From NCBI RefSeq assembly GCF_017161425.1, contig NZ_CP071057.1, forward strand, positions 1,612,001 to 1,676,000: a DNA stretch of 64,000 bases, read 5' to 3'. This document shows positions 37,357-49,094 of this stretch, piece by piece (the stretch's first letter is position 1; the number at the start of each line of letters is the position of its first letter). The translations under genes were made by a program, and so were the position numbers. Source of the DNA: Marinicauda algicola. GTDB lineage: Bacteria; Pseudomonadota; Alphaproteobacteria; Caulobacterales; Maricaulaceae. The notes beneath the pieces are model-generated. The model ran no database searches, was not told where the DNA came from, and saw nothing but the letters and a program-made list of their open reading frames with translations.

Positions 37357-37385
37357 GTTATGTTTGAAGGGGAAGGCGAAGTCAA
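37357..37385 (-). promoter_or_regulatory. Sigma70-type promoter of rpsD
   Basis: On the minus strand TTGACT (37385-37380), a 17-base spacer and CATAAC (37362-37357). This is the best match to consensus in the divergent region and gives a leader of about 125 bases. Confidence 0.6.
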
Positions 37386-37511
37386 CTCCGGCGGGCGGTG
37401 GCGACATGCCGGCGATCACTCGTATCCCAACCGGCCCCGGTGGGGCACCCGCGGAGCTGCCGACTTCCTGATTCTTAATAGACTTTCATAGCACGCTACC
37501 GGCCATAACAA

Positions 37512-37538
37512 TATAACTTGCATTGCATGGTAACATGC
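37512..37538 (+). promoter_or_regulatory. -10 element and operator dyad of the PadR operon
   Basis: TATAAC (37512-37517) is followed by the perfect dyad GCATG-GTAA-CATGC (37525-37538), within an AT-rich stretch. PadR proteins usually repress themselves through such a dyad just past the -10. No good -35 is seen at the right distance. Confidence 0.45.
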
Positions 37539-37552
37539 GATACACCCTCCTC

Positions 37553-37891
37553 ATGGATATCGAAAGCTGGAAAGCGCAACTTCGAAAGGGCTCGGCCGAA
37601 CTCGCCGTGCTGGCGGTGCTCGCCGGCGGGGAGAAGTACGGGATCGAGATTCTCGACCGGATCAGCGGGGTCGAAGGCCTCGGGATCTCGGAGGGATCGA
37701 TCTACCCGCTTCTCAACCGTCTGCAGCGCGAGGGCCGGATCGAGGCGCGCTGGGTGGAAAATCCCGAAGGGGGCGTTCCGCGCAAGTATTACCGCCTGAC
37801 TGCCAACGGCGAGGCGGCCCGTGAAGCCATGGTGGAGACCTGGACGGCCTTCCGCGCCAGCCTCGACCGCATCGTGGAGACGAGATCGTGA
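37553..37891 (+). CDS. PadR-family transcriptional regulator
   Basis: The 112-residue regulator from ATG 37553 begins 'MDIESWKAQLRKGSAELAVLAVLA', the usual PadR start. The winged helix follows ('GISEGSIYPLLNRLQREGRIEARW', residues ~45-70; 'PRKYYRLTANG' wing) with a short C-terminal dimer helix. Another in-frame ATG at 37535 would lie inside the operator dyad, and neither has a good purine-rich ribosome site. The next gene starts at GTG 37888, overlapping by 4 bases. PadR plus a small HAAS-domain membrane protein is a common two-gene module in bacteria. Confidence 0.9.
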   Translation: MDIESWKAQLRKGSAELAVLAVLAGGEKYGIEILDRISGVEGLGISEGSIYPLLNRLQREGRIEARWVENPEGGVPRKYYRLTANGEAAREAMVETWTAFRASLDRIVETRS

Positions 37892-38472
37892 ACGCAACGC
37901 CCGCCATCGAGGCCTATCTCAGACGGCTCGCCCGCGCCCTCTCCTCGCTGCCCGAGGAGGAGCGCCGGGAAATCCTCGAAGAGACGCGCTCCCATCTCGT
38001 CGAGCGTGCCGCGGAGATCGGCGAGGACGCGGCGATTGCCGCGCTGAGCCCGGCCGAGCGCTATGCGCGCGGCTTCCTGGACGAGCGCATGCTCAGTGCC
38101 GCGCTCGCCGACGGCGGACCGGCGGCGACCTTCGGCGCGCTCCTGCGCGTGGGCTCGCGCCGCCTCGTCGGCGCGATCGGACTCGGCGTGACGGCCTTTC
38201 TCTTCCTCTTCGCGGCGGCGCTTGCGCCGATCGCGGTCAGCGAGCTCACCAATCCCGAGGATACCGGGCTGTTCGTGTCCAATGTCAGCGACGCCTTCTT
38301 CCTCGGCATCATCGGGGACGAGAGCCGCGAACGCTATGACGAGGTGCTCGGTGCCTGGCTCCTGCCCTCGCTGTTCCTGGCCGGGCTGGCGGCGATCCTG
38401 CTCGCCGCCTTTCTCGGCCGCATCTTCGTCCGCCTCCTCCTGACACGCAGCGAGACAAGCCGCGGCCGGTAA
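37888..38472 (+). CDS. HAAS (DUF1700-like) membrane protein
   Basis: The 194-residue protein starts at GTG 37888 (GTGA overlap with padR). The N-terminal ~75 residues form the HAAS-type helical domain ('YLRRLARALSSLPEEERREILEETRSHLVERAAEIG...AIAALSPAERYARGFLDER'), followed by two clear hydrophobic regions (about 100-122 and 158-182). Such proteins are encoded with PadR regulators and are thought to relay signals or modulate envelope systems. The exact role is unknown. It is cotranscribed with two exported hydrolases downstream. Confidence 0.82.
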   Translation: MNATPAIEAYLRRLARALSSLPEEERREILEETRSHLVERAAEIGEDAAIAALSPAERYARGFLDERMLSAALADGGPAATFGALLRVGSRRLVGAIGLGVTAFLFLFAAALAPIAVSELTNPEDTGLFVSNVSDAFFLGIIGDESRERYDEVLGAWLLPSLFLAGLAAILLAAFLGRIFVRLLLTRSETSRGR

Positions 38473-38534
38473 CGGACGGACTCCTCCCCGAAGGGGCGGG
38501 AAAGCCCCTTCGAAACAACGCTTGGAGACTTCAG

Positions 38535-39476
38535 ATGAAACGCCTTGTGACTGCGGTGCTCGCCACCGCGACGGCCGCGCTGTGCCCGGTCCATGCCCAG
38601 ACCGTCGAGGAATTCAGTGCCATCGCCCCCGGCGGCCACGTCATGGCCGGGGAAGTGGTGCTGCCGGACGGTGTCTCGGGCCCCTTGCCCGGCGTCCTCC
38701 TGATCAGCGGCTCAGGCAGGCAGTCGCGCGACTTCGCCGCATTCGACTCCCGCTACCGGCCGCATCACGACTGGACGCAGGCCTTCAACGCGGCAGGGAT
38801 CGCGGTGATCCGCTTCGACGAACGCAATACCGGCGGTTCGGGCGGCGATCATCGCACCGCGAGCCTTCAGGACCTGGTCGACGACGCGCGCACCGTGCTG
38901 CGGGCGGCCTCGTCCAACCCGGGCATCGATCGCGCACGCCTCTTCGTGCTCGGTCATTCCGAAGGTGCGGCCATCGCGATGATGCTGAACGGACAGGGCG
39001 AGACCCTCGCCGGGCTCCTCCTGGCCGGCGCACCGGCGCGCAGCGGGCGCCGGATCCTGCGCGACCAGGCCCGCATCGAGGCGCCGGTGACGGCGCAGAT
39101 GAGCGAGAGCGAGCGCGAGGCTGCCATCGAAGCCCATTATCGCGAGCAGGTCGCCTACGACGAGACCCGCCCGTCCCTGCGCGATTTCCTCGATCTCGAC
39201 GTGCCTGCCATCGCCGGAGCGGTGACGGCGCCGGTCTTCGTCATCGAGGGCGGCGAGGACTGGCAGATCACGCCGCCGCAGGGAAGCGAACTGGCCGCCC
39301 TGCTGCGCGCGGGCGGGAACGATGCGGTCGTTCACCGGCTGTATGACGGCGTCAATCACCTGCTCGTCCACGCGCCCGGCGAGCCCGACTACGCCCGCCT
39401 CTCCGATTTCAGGCTCGATCCGCGCCTGGTCGAGGACGCGGTCGCCTGGACCGCGCAGCGCGCGGACCTGGACTGA
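38535..39476 (+). CDS. Secreted alpha/beta hydrolase, copy 1
   Basis: The 313-residue protein has a signal peptide (MKRLVTAVLATATAALCPVHA, cleavage near 21). The alpha/beta hydrolase core has 'VLLISGSGRQSRDF' (oxyanion region), 'VIRFDERNTGGSGGDH', the nucleophile elbow GHSEGA (Ser near residue 139), a late Asp in 'VFVIEGGEDWQITPP' and His in 'YDGVNHLL', so the triad looks complete. Substrate unknown. Its closest relative is the next gene, so the pair arose by tandem duplication. A GC-rich hairpin without a T-run lies between it and the HAAS gene, so readthrough from the PadR promoter is likely. Confidence 0.87.
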   Translation: MKRLVTAVLATATAALCPVHAQTVEEFSAIAPGGHVMAGEVVLPDGVSGPLPGVLLISGSGRQSRDFAAFDSRYRPHHDWTQAFNAAGIAVIRFDERNTGGSGGDHRTASLQDLVDDARTVLRAASSNPGIDRARLFVLGHSEGAAIAMMLNGQGETLAGLLLAGAPARSGRRILRDQARIEAPVTAQMSESEREAAIEAHYREQVAYDETRPSLRDFLDLDVPAIAGAVTAPVFVIEGGEDWQITPPQGSELAALLRAGGNDAVVHRLYDGVNHLLVHAPGEPDYARLSDFRLDPRLVEDAVAWTAQRADLD

Positions 39477-39548
39477 CCTTGCGGCCCGGCGGTGCAGCAA
39501 GGATCGCCGCCGGACCTTCCTTTCCCCATCTTCCGTGGAGACGTAGCC

Positions 39549-40478
39549 ATGAAACGCGCCTTCTTTGCATTCCTGGTCGCCCTCTTCGCCGCGCTCGGGC
39601 GCGCCGAGGGCCAGGCCGTCACCGAATTCCAGGCGATCGCCCCCGACGGCCACATCATGGCCGGGGAGATCGTGACGCCGCAGCGCGGCTTTTCCGCCGC
39701 GGTGATGCTGATCTCCGGGTCCGGCCGGCAATCGCGCGAATTCGCCGATTTCGAGGGACGCTATGCGCCCCATCGCGACTGGCTCGACACCTTCCTCCAG
39801 GCCGGGCTCGCCGTGATCCGCTTCGACGAGCGCGGCACGGGAGGCTCCGGCGGCGACCACCGCGAAGCCACGCTGTCCGATCTCGTCGACGATGCCGAGA
39901 CGGTGCTCCGGGCCGCGCGCATGAGCCTTGGCGGAGCCGATCTCTTCGTGCTCGGCCATTCCGAGGGCGCGGTCATCGCGATGACGCTGTCGGCGCGCGG
40001 GGAAGATCTGACCGGCCTCATCCTGCTGGGTGCGCCCTCGAAGAGCCCGCGCGACTTCCTGCGCGACCAGGCCGCGGGCAATGTCGAGCGCACCGCGGAC
40101 ATGAGCGAGGCCGACAGGGCCGCGGCCAGGGATGCCTGGTACCAGGGCGTCATCGCCCGCTTCGAGCAGAGCCCGGTCCTGCGCGACCATCTCGATGTCG
40201 ACGTGCCCGCCCTCGCCGCCGCGGTCGATGCCCCGGTCTTCGTCATCGAGGGCGGGGCCGACGAACTCATCGCTCCGCCCCAGGGCGAGGAACTCGCGGC
40301 CCTGATCGCCGCGGACGGGAGCCCGGACGTCTGGCACCGGCGCTATACGAACGTGAACCACTTCATGACGCCCCAGCCGGAGGGCATGACGGGCTGGCAG
40401 GCCATCGAGGACTTCACGCTGGATGCCCGCATCCGCGCCGACGCGGCGGCCTGGATCCTGGAGCGAGCGGGCCAATAG
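39549..40478 (+). CDS. Secreted alpha/beta hydrolase, copy 2
   Basis: The 309-residue protein starts at ATG 39549; upstream in-frame sequence is not signal-like. The signal peptide is 'MKRAFFAFLVALFAALGRAEG'. Core motifs match copy 1: 'VMLISGSGRQSREF', 'VIRFDERGTGGSGGDH', elbow GHSEGA (Ser near residue 136), 'VFVIEGGADELIAPP' and 'YTNVNHFM'. The substrate-facing C-terminal regions differ more than the cores, so the two may act on different esters or peptides. Last gene of the PadR operon; the convergent trmJ ends 34 bases beyond. Confidence 0.87.
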   Translation: MKRAFFAFLVALFAALGRAEGQAVTEFQAIAPDGHIMAGEIVTPQRGFSAAVMLISGSGRQSREFADFEGRYAPHRDWLDTFLQAGLAVIRFDERGTGGSGGDHREATLSDLVDDAETVLRAARMSLGGADLFVLGHSEGAVIAMTLSARGEDLTGLILLGAPSKSPRDFLRDQAAGNVERTADMSEADRAAARDAWYQGVIARFEQSPVLRDHLDVDVPALAAAVDAPVFVIEGGADELIAPPQGEELAALIAADGSPDVWHRRYTNVNHFMTPQPEGMTGWQAIEDFTLDARIRADAAAWILERAGQ

Positions 40479-40512
40479 CCCCTTGCGCAGGCCGGGTGGC
40501 GGGCGTTCGCAG

Positions 40513-41262
40513 CTAGTCCTCGCGCACCACCCGGTGCCTGCCCCTGCCGATCGTGAGCGCCTTGATGGCGCCGCGGAAGGTTCGCACCTCCTGGCTCGTC
40601 AGCCCGCCGCGCGCGAAGATGTTCCTGAGATTCTGGATCATCAGCGGGGTCTTTTCCGGCGGGAAGAAGAATCCGGCGCGGTCGAGCTCGGTCTCGAAAT
40701 GCTCGTACATGAGGGTCAGCTCCTCCTGGCTCGCGCGGTCTTCGAGCGGGCGGAACTCGGCCGGGACCGGGTCGCCGGCGCGCCATTCGTGGGCGAGGAC
40801 GCCGACGGCCATGGCGAGGTTGAGGCTGGCGAAGCCGGGCTCCACGGGCAGGGTCAGGATGGCGTTCGAGCGCACGATCGCCTCGTTGGGAAGGCCCGCC
40901 CGCTCGCCGCCGAACAGGATACCGACCGAGGCGCCGGCCCCGAGATGGCCCCGCGCCTCTCGCATCGCCTCGCGCCCGGTGAGTACCGGCTTGACCATCC
41001 CGCGCGGACGCGCGGTGGTGGCGTAGGTGACCGAGAGGTCTGCGACGGCCTCGTCGAGCGTGTCGAAGATCTCGAGCGTGTCGAGGACCGGCGAGCCGAC
41101 CGCCATGGTGATCGCCGTCTCGTTCGGCCAGCCGTCGCGCGGGGCGACGAGGCGCAGACGTGTCAGGCCGAAATTGCCCATCACGCGCGCGGCTGCGCCG
41201 ATATTCTCGCCCATCTGCGGCCGGTCGAGGATGAAGACAGGGGCGTCGGAACCCTTGTTCAT
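40513..41262 (-). CDS. trmJ: tRNA/rRNA 2'-O-methyltransferase, TrmJ-like
   Basis: The 249-residue SPOUT methyltransferase has a knotted core 'PVFILDRPQMGENIGAAARVMGNFGLTRLRLVAPRDGW' at the N-terminus, 'GILFGGERAGLPNEAI' (residues ~113-128) and 'LTLPVEPGFASLNLAMAVGVLAHEW' (SAM-binding knot). The C-terminal ~80 residues fit TrmJ, which methylates nucleotide 32 of tRNAs. Assignment to TrmJ rather than another TrmH-like protein is by overall pattern. It is divergent from icd. Confidence 0.88.
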   Translation of the reverse strand: MNKGSDAPVFILDRPQMGENIGAAARVMGNFGLTRLRLVAPRDGWPNETAITMAVGSPVLDTLEIFDTLDEAVADLSVTYATTARPRGMVKPVLTGREAMREARGHLGAGASVGILFGGERAGLPNEAIVRSNAILTLPVEPGFASLNLAMAVGVLAHEWRAGDPVPAEFRPLEDRASQEELTLMYEHFETELDRAGFFFPPEKTPLMIQNLRNIFARGGLTSQEVRTFRGAIKALTIGRGRHRVVRED

Positions 41263-41368
41263 GGCTGCCCTTTCACTTGCAGGGTTCGGGTGGTAGAGAC
41301 CGGCCCGAACGCATCCTCCCTTTCGCGCGCACCGGCGCGCGCCTCAAGACCGAAAGCGCAGAAAACAC

Positions 41369-42592
41369 ATGGCCAAGATCAAAGTCGACAATCCGGTCGT
41401 CGAACTCGACGGCGACGAGATGACCCGCATCATCTGGGCGCTGATCAAGGAAAAACTGATCGAGCCCTATCTCGATATCGACCTGAAATATTACGACCTT
41501 TCGATCCAGAAGCGCGACGAGACCGAGGATCGGATCACGGTCGAGGCCGCCGAGGCGATCAAGCATTACGGCGTCGGGGTGAAGTGCGCCACCATCACGC
41601 CGGACGAGCAGCGCGTCGAGGAATTCGACCTGAAGAAGATGTGGCGCTCGCCCAACGGCACGATCCGCAACATCCTCGGCGGCGTCGTGTTCCGCGAGCC
41701 GATCGTCATCCAGAACATCCCGCGCCTGGTGCCGGGCTGGACCAAGCCGATCGTGATCGGCCGCCACGCCTTCGGCGACCAGTACCGCGCCACCGATTTC
41801 AAGGTGCCCGGGCCGGGCAAGCTGACCCTGACCTACACCCCGGCCGACGGCGGCGCGCCGCAGCACCACGAGGTGTACGAGTTCAAGGGCCCGGGCGTGG
41901 CCATGGGCATGTACAATATCGACGAGTCGATCCGCGATTTCGCGCGCGCCTCGTTCAATTACGGCCTCGACCGGGGCTGGCCGGTCTATCTGTCGACCAA
42001 GAACACGATCCTGAAGGCCTATGACGGCCGCTTCAAGGACCTGTTCGCCGAGATCTACGAGGAAGAGTTCAAGGACAGGTTCGAGGAAAAGGGCATAGAT
42101 TACGAGCACCGGCTGATCGACGACATGGTCGCCGCGGCGATGAAGTGGTCGGGCGGCTTCGTCTGGGCCTGCAAGAACTACGATGGCGACGTGCAGTCCG
42201 ACACGGTTGCGCAAGGCTTCGGCTCGCTGGGCCTGATGACCTCGGTGCTGATGACGCCGGACGGCAGGACGGTCGAGGCGGAGGCCGCCCACGGCACGGT
42301 GACGCGCCACTACCGCCAGCACCAGCGCGGGGAGAAGACATCGACCAACTCCATCGCCTCGATCTTCGCCTGGACGCGCGGCCTGAAATACCGCGGCAAG
42401 ATGGACGGCAACGAGAAGGTCGTCGAGTTCGCCGAGGCGCTCGAGACGACCGTCGTGAAGACGGTGGAGAACGGCTACATGACCAAGGACCTCGCGCTCC
42501 TGGTCGGCGACGAGCAGGGCTGGCTCACGACCGAGGGCTTCCTGGACAAGGTCGCCGAGCGCTTCGCCGAGCGCATGAAGGACATGGTGTAG
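41369..42592 (+). CDS. icd: Isocitrate dehydrogenase, NADP-dependent
   Basis: The 407-residue enzyme of the TCA cycle belongs to the eukaryote-like (IDH1/2) subfamily common in alphaproteobacteria. It begins '[29 protein letters not shown]' and contains '[23 protein letters not shown]' (substrate Ser/Arg), '[14 protein letters not shown]', the catalytic Tyr in '[16 protein letters not shown]', '[14 protein letters not shown]' and '[31 protein letters not shown]' (NADP site). It stands alone with an excellent bidirectional terminator. Confidence 0.97.
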   Translation: MAKIKVDNPVVELDGDEMTRIIWALIKEKLIEPYLDIDLKYYDLSIQKRDETEDRITVEAAEAIKHYGVGVKCATITPDEQRVEEFDLKKMWRSPNGTIRNILGGVVFREPIVIQNIPRLVPGWTKPIVIGRHAFGDQYRATDFKVPGPGKLTLTYTPADGGAPQHHEVYEFKGPGVAMGMYNIDESIRDFARASFNYGLDRGWPVYLSTKNTILKAYDGRFKDLFAEIYEEEFKDRFEEKGIDYEHRLIDDMVAAAMKWSGGFVWACKNYDGDVQSDTVAQGFGSLGLMTSVLMTPDGRTVEAEAAHGTVTRHYRQHQRGEKTSTNSIASIFAWTRGLKYRGKMDGNEKVVEFAEALETTVVKTVENGYMTKDLALLVGDEQGWLTTEGFLDKVAERFAERMKDMV

Positions 42593-42616
42593 GCGTCACG
42601 CCATCGAGGAAACGGG

Positions 42617-42646
42617 AAAGGCCGGGCAGCAATGCCCGGCCTTTTT
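42617..42646. terminator. Bidirectional terminator between icd and the Kef-type antiporter gene
   Basis: AAAGGCCGGGC (42617-42627) pairs with GCCCGGCC (42634-42641) running into TTTTT (42642-42646) around an AGCAAT loop. The A-run on the left gives a T-run on the minus strand, so it works both ways for the convergent genes. Confidence 0.9.
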
Positions 42647-44389
42647 CTATTCCGCCTCCTTCGCGCGGCGGTATTCCGCATCGCGCGCGCTGGCGATGCG
42701 GTCGCGCACGGTTTCGGGGGCGAAGCCGTATTCCTCCAGTGCGCGGCCGGCGAGCTGAAGGCCGGCCTCGATGGCGTCGGGGATGACGAAGTCCGCCCCG
42801 GCCGCGGTGAGACGGCGTGCGTGATCGGCATCCTGGGCGCGTGCGAGCACCAGAGCGTCGCGGCGCAGTGCCCGCACGGCGCGCACCATCGCCTCGGCGC
42901 TGTCGGCATCGTCGACGGTGACCACGAACATCGACGCGCCCTGCGCACCGGCGCGTTTGAGAATCTCCGGACGCGACGCGTCGCCGAGATAGACCTGCCA
43001 GCCCGCCTTGCGCCCGCGCTGAACGACGCCTGCGCGCCGGTCGAGCGCGACGATGTCGGCCTCCTCGGCCTTAAGGACGCGGGCAATGGCCTCGCCTACC
43101 CGACCGAAGCCGGCGATCACGACATGGCCCTCGAGTTCGAAGTGGTCGGCAACCCCCGGCGCACCGGCCTCCTCCTCCTTCAGCCTGCCCGCGACATGGC
43201 GCCCGATCCGGCCCGAAAGCGGCGTGATGAGCATCGAGAGCGCAGCGATGGCCGTGACGACGGTGGCGGCAGCCGGCGTCAGGATCGCGCCGGCGCTCGC
43301 CGCGGCGACGATGACGAAGGCGAACTCGCCGGCCGGGGCGAGCAGGAAGGCGGCCTCGGCCGCCACCCGCCGGCCGCCGGCAAAGAGGCGCACGGCGGTG
43401 TAGGCCAGCACGCCCTTGACCAGCAGCATCACGGCGAGGCTGCCGGCGATCAGGGGCAGATACTGCCACACGGCGGGCAGATCGAGGCTCATGCCGACCG
43501 TCATGAAGAACAGGCCGAGCAGGAGGCCCTTGAACGGTTCGAGATCGACTTCGGTCTGGTGCTTGAACTCGGTCTCGCCCAGCAGCAGGCCGGCGAGGAA
43601 GGCGCCGAGCGCGAGCGAGAGCCCCGCCCCGGCGGTCAGCACCGCCGCGCCCACGACGACCAGGAGGGTCAGCGCCATCAGGAAGTCCCGCCCGCCCTGC
43701 GCGGCAAGGCGGAAGATGCGACCCAGCCCGAACCGGCCGACGAGCACGATCACGCCGATCGCGACCGCGCCCTGGACGAGCGCCTCGATGAGGGCGGCGG
43801 CGAGACTGGTCTCCCCGCCCCGGCCCAGAAAGCCGACGAGAATCAGGATCGGCGCGACCAGGATGTCCTGGAACAGCAGCACGGCCAGCGCCACGCGCCC
43901 GACCGGCAGAGCCGCGCGGCGTTCCTCGGCGAGGACCTGCATGACGATGGCGGTCGATGACAGGGCGAGCGCGAACCCGAGCGTCAGCGCCGCCGGGCCC
44001 GTCATCCCCGCGAGCCACAGCACCAGCGCGGCCAGGAGCGCGCTCGAAAACGCCTGCAGCCCGCCTGCGCCGAACACCGCGCGGCGCAATTGCCAGAGCT
44101 TCTTGAAGGAGAGTTCGAGGCCGAGCAGGAAGAGCAGGAACAGCACGCCGAGTTCGGCGAACGGCGCAGCGGTCTCCGGCTCGGTGATCGTGAGGAATTC
44201 CAGCCAGGAGAGGTGAAAGCGCTCGGCGACGGCGCCCAGCCCGTAGGGCCCGAGCGCCACGCCCGCGAGCAGGAAGCCGAGCACCGCGCTCATCTTCCAC
44301 AGGCGCAGGAGCGGCACGATGATGCCGGCCGCGAACAGGAAGACGATCGCGTCCTTGAGCCAGACTTCCTGTCCTGCGGCGTGTTCCAT
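42647..44389 (-). CDS. CPA2-family cation:proton antiporter with RCK domain (KefB/KefC-like)
   Basis: The 580-residue protein has about twelve N-terminal helices (residues ~10-390) with the CPA2 features 'LGFLLAGVALGPYGLG' and 'FALALSSTAIVMQVLAE'. A cytosolic RCK-N domain follows with the nucleotide-binding motif 'HVVIAGFGRVGEAIARVLKAE' (~417-437) and 'YLGDASRPEILKRAGAQGA', 'ARAQDADHARRLTAAGADFVIPDAIEAG'. It is Kef-type, exchanging K or Na for H and gated by a ligand on the RCK domain. A glutathione link is possible but not shown by sequence. Confidence 0.92.
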   Translation of the reverse strand: MEHAAGQEVWLKDAIVFLFAAGIIVPLLRLWKMSAVLGFLLAGVALGPYGLGAVAERFHLSWLEFLTITEPETAAPFAELGVLFLLFLLGLELSFKKLWQLRRAVFGAGGLQAFSSALLAALVLWLAGMTGPAALTLGFALALSSTAIVMQVLAEERRAALPVGRVALAVLLFQDILVAPILILVGFLGRGGETSLAAALIEALVQGAVAIGVIVLVGRFGLGRIFRLAAQGGRDFLMALTLLVVVGAAVLTAGAGLSLALGAFLAGLLLGETEFKHQTEVDLEPFKGLLLGLFFMTVGMSLDLPAVWQYLPLIAGSLAVMLLVKGVLAYTAVRLFAGGRRVAAEAAFLLAPAGEFAFVIVAAASAGAILTPAAATVVTAIAALSMLITPLSGRIGRHVAGRLKEEEAGAPGVADHFELEGHVVIAGFGRVGEAIARVLKAEEADIVALDRRAGVVQRGRKAGWQVYLGDASRPEILKRAGAQGASMFVVTVDDADSAEAMVRAVRALRRDALVLARAQDADHARRLTAAGADFVIPDAIEAGLQLAGRALEEYGFAPETVRDRIASARDAEYRRAKEAE

Positions 44390-44475
44390 GCGTCAGCCCC
44401 CGGCGCCCGAGCGACATGCGCTCCCGCGCCGGAGTTTAGCCGGTTTCCCGCGGCCCGGTCAGGGCCTGCGTGCGG

Positions 44476-47151
<2,676 letters not shown>

Positions 47152-47230
47152 GACGGGCTCCAGAAGCCGGCTTGGGGTTCACATCTCGCGCGAGGTTTCA
47201 CGGTCGACGTGGCTTCGCCCACATATACGA

Positions 47231-47259
47231 ACGGGCGCCCGGCAAAGCCAAGCGCCCGT
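47231..47259 (-). terminator. Hairpin between the GNAT and alaS genes
   Basis: ACGGGCGC (47231-47238) pairs with GCGCCCGT (47252-47259), extended inside by CCGGC/GCC pairing around AAA. It lies 40 bases past the GNAT stop on the minus strand. The following T content is modest (TCGTATATG), so efficiency is uncertain. Confidence 0.45.
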
Positions 47260-47301
47260 CGCAATTCTTCGCAGGTTGGCGCTCCGCCTCTTCCGTCGCG
47301 G

Positions 47302-47823
47302 TCAGCCAGTCTGCGCGGCAAGGCCGGACAGGGCGAAGACGTCGCGCATCAGTCCGTCGGGGAAGGCCTCGCGGGCGAACACCCGTCCTCCAAGGCTCTC
47401 TGCCAGGCGCCGGGCGGCGATGTTGGCATCGTCCATGTGGGTTTCGACCTGCGTCCAGCCGAGGCTCGCGAGCGCATGGTCGATGGCGGCAAGCGAGGCC
47501 TCCCGGGCGATCCCCTGGCGGCGTGCCTCCGGCATGATCCACCAGGTCAGTTCCGAGCGTGGCCACCCCTCAGGCCAGACCAGCCCGCAGCTGCCGACCA
47601 TGCCGGGGCGGTCGCGCCGCTCGATCGACCACATGCCGTAGCCGCGCAGCCGCCAATGGCCGAGATCGCTGGCCAGCTTGGTCCAGGCGCGGTTCGCGGG
47701 AAGCGGTCCGCCATAGAAGCGGGACGCCTCGGCGTCGGCGTAGAAATCCCGGTAGACCGGGAAATCCGCCCCGCACGGCGCTCTCAGGCGCAGGCGGGGC
47801 GTGACGAGTTCCGGTATCTCCAT
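47302..47823 (-). CDS. GNAT-family N-acetyltransferase
   Basis: The 173-residue protein begins '[14 protein letters not shown]', typical of RimJ/RimL-like GNATs. It has the core '[28 protein letters not shown]' with the acetyl-CoA pyrophosphate-binding R/Q-x-x-G-x-A (RRQGIA, residues ~115-120) and '[22 protein letters not shown]'. The target amine is unknown. It starts 23 bases after recA ends on the same strand, so it could be cotranscribed with recA and respond to DNA damage. Confidence 0.9.
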   Translation of the reverse strand: MEIPELVTPRLRLRAPCGADFPVYRDFYADAEASRFYGGPLPANRAWTKLASDLGHWRLRGYGMWSIERRDRPGMVGSCGLVWPEGWPRSELTWWIMPEARRQGIAREASLAAIDHALASLGWTQVETHMDDANIAARRLAESLGGRVFAREAFPDGLMRDVFALSGLAAQTG

Positions 47824-47846
47824 TGGGGTGCGATCCGGCGGCGGCC

Positions 47847-48929
<1,083 letters not shown>

Positions 48930-48978
48930 GGCTTCATCCCCTTTTGTCATGCCGCTCCGAGTCGGGCAACTTGGGGAA

Positions 48979-49014
48979 GTTGTACACGTTCCGTTCCGCG
49001 AACGCAACAAGAAC
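48979..49014 (-). promoter_or_regulatory. recA promoter with LexA (SOS) box
   Basis: On the minus strand GTTC-TTGTTGC-GTTC (49014-49000) matches the alphaproteobacterial SOS box GTTC-N7-GTTC exactly. It overlaps a -35-like TTGCGT (49007-49002), and TACAAC (48984-48979) follows after 17 bases as the -10. LexA bound here would block polymerase, so recA is SOS-induced. Confidence 0.85.
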
Positions 49015-49094
49015 ATTCGAGGGCTTCAACCCGCGCGACGCGAGGCTTCGGCACTCGCTCCGCGCCTGGCCCGCAGCGTCGGGCAAGCCCGCGG

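Larger units (their letters stand above)
37227..37552. other. Divergent intergenic region of rpsD and the PadR operon
   Basis: This 326-base stretch has no supported gene. It holds a ~130-base rpsD leader, the rpsD promoter (37357-37385), and an AT-rich end (37470-37540) with the PadR operon's probable promoter and operator. I see no clear S4-type pseudoknot, but folding the leader would be needed to judge. Confidence 0.6.

Noticed and set aside
38489-38512. Hairpin CGAAGGGGC-gggaaa-GCCCCTTCG as a terminator before the hydrolase genes
   Set aside because: No T-run follows, so it is treated as an intraoperonic hairpin rather than a terminator.
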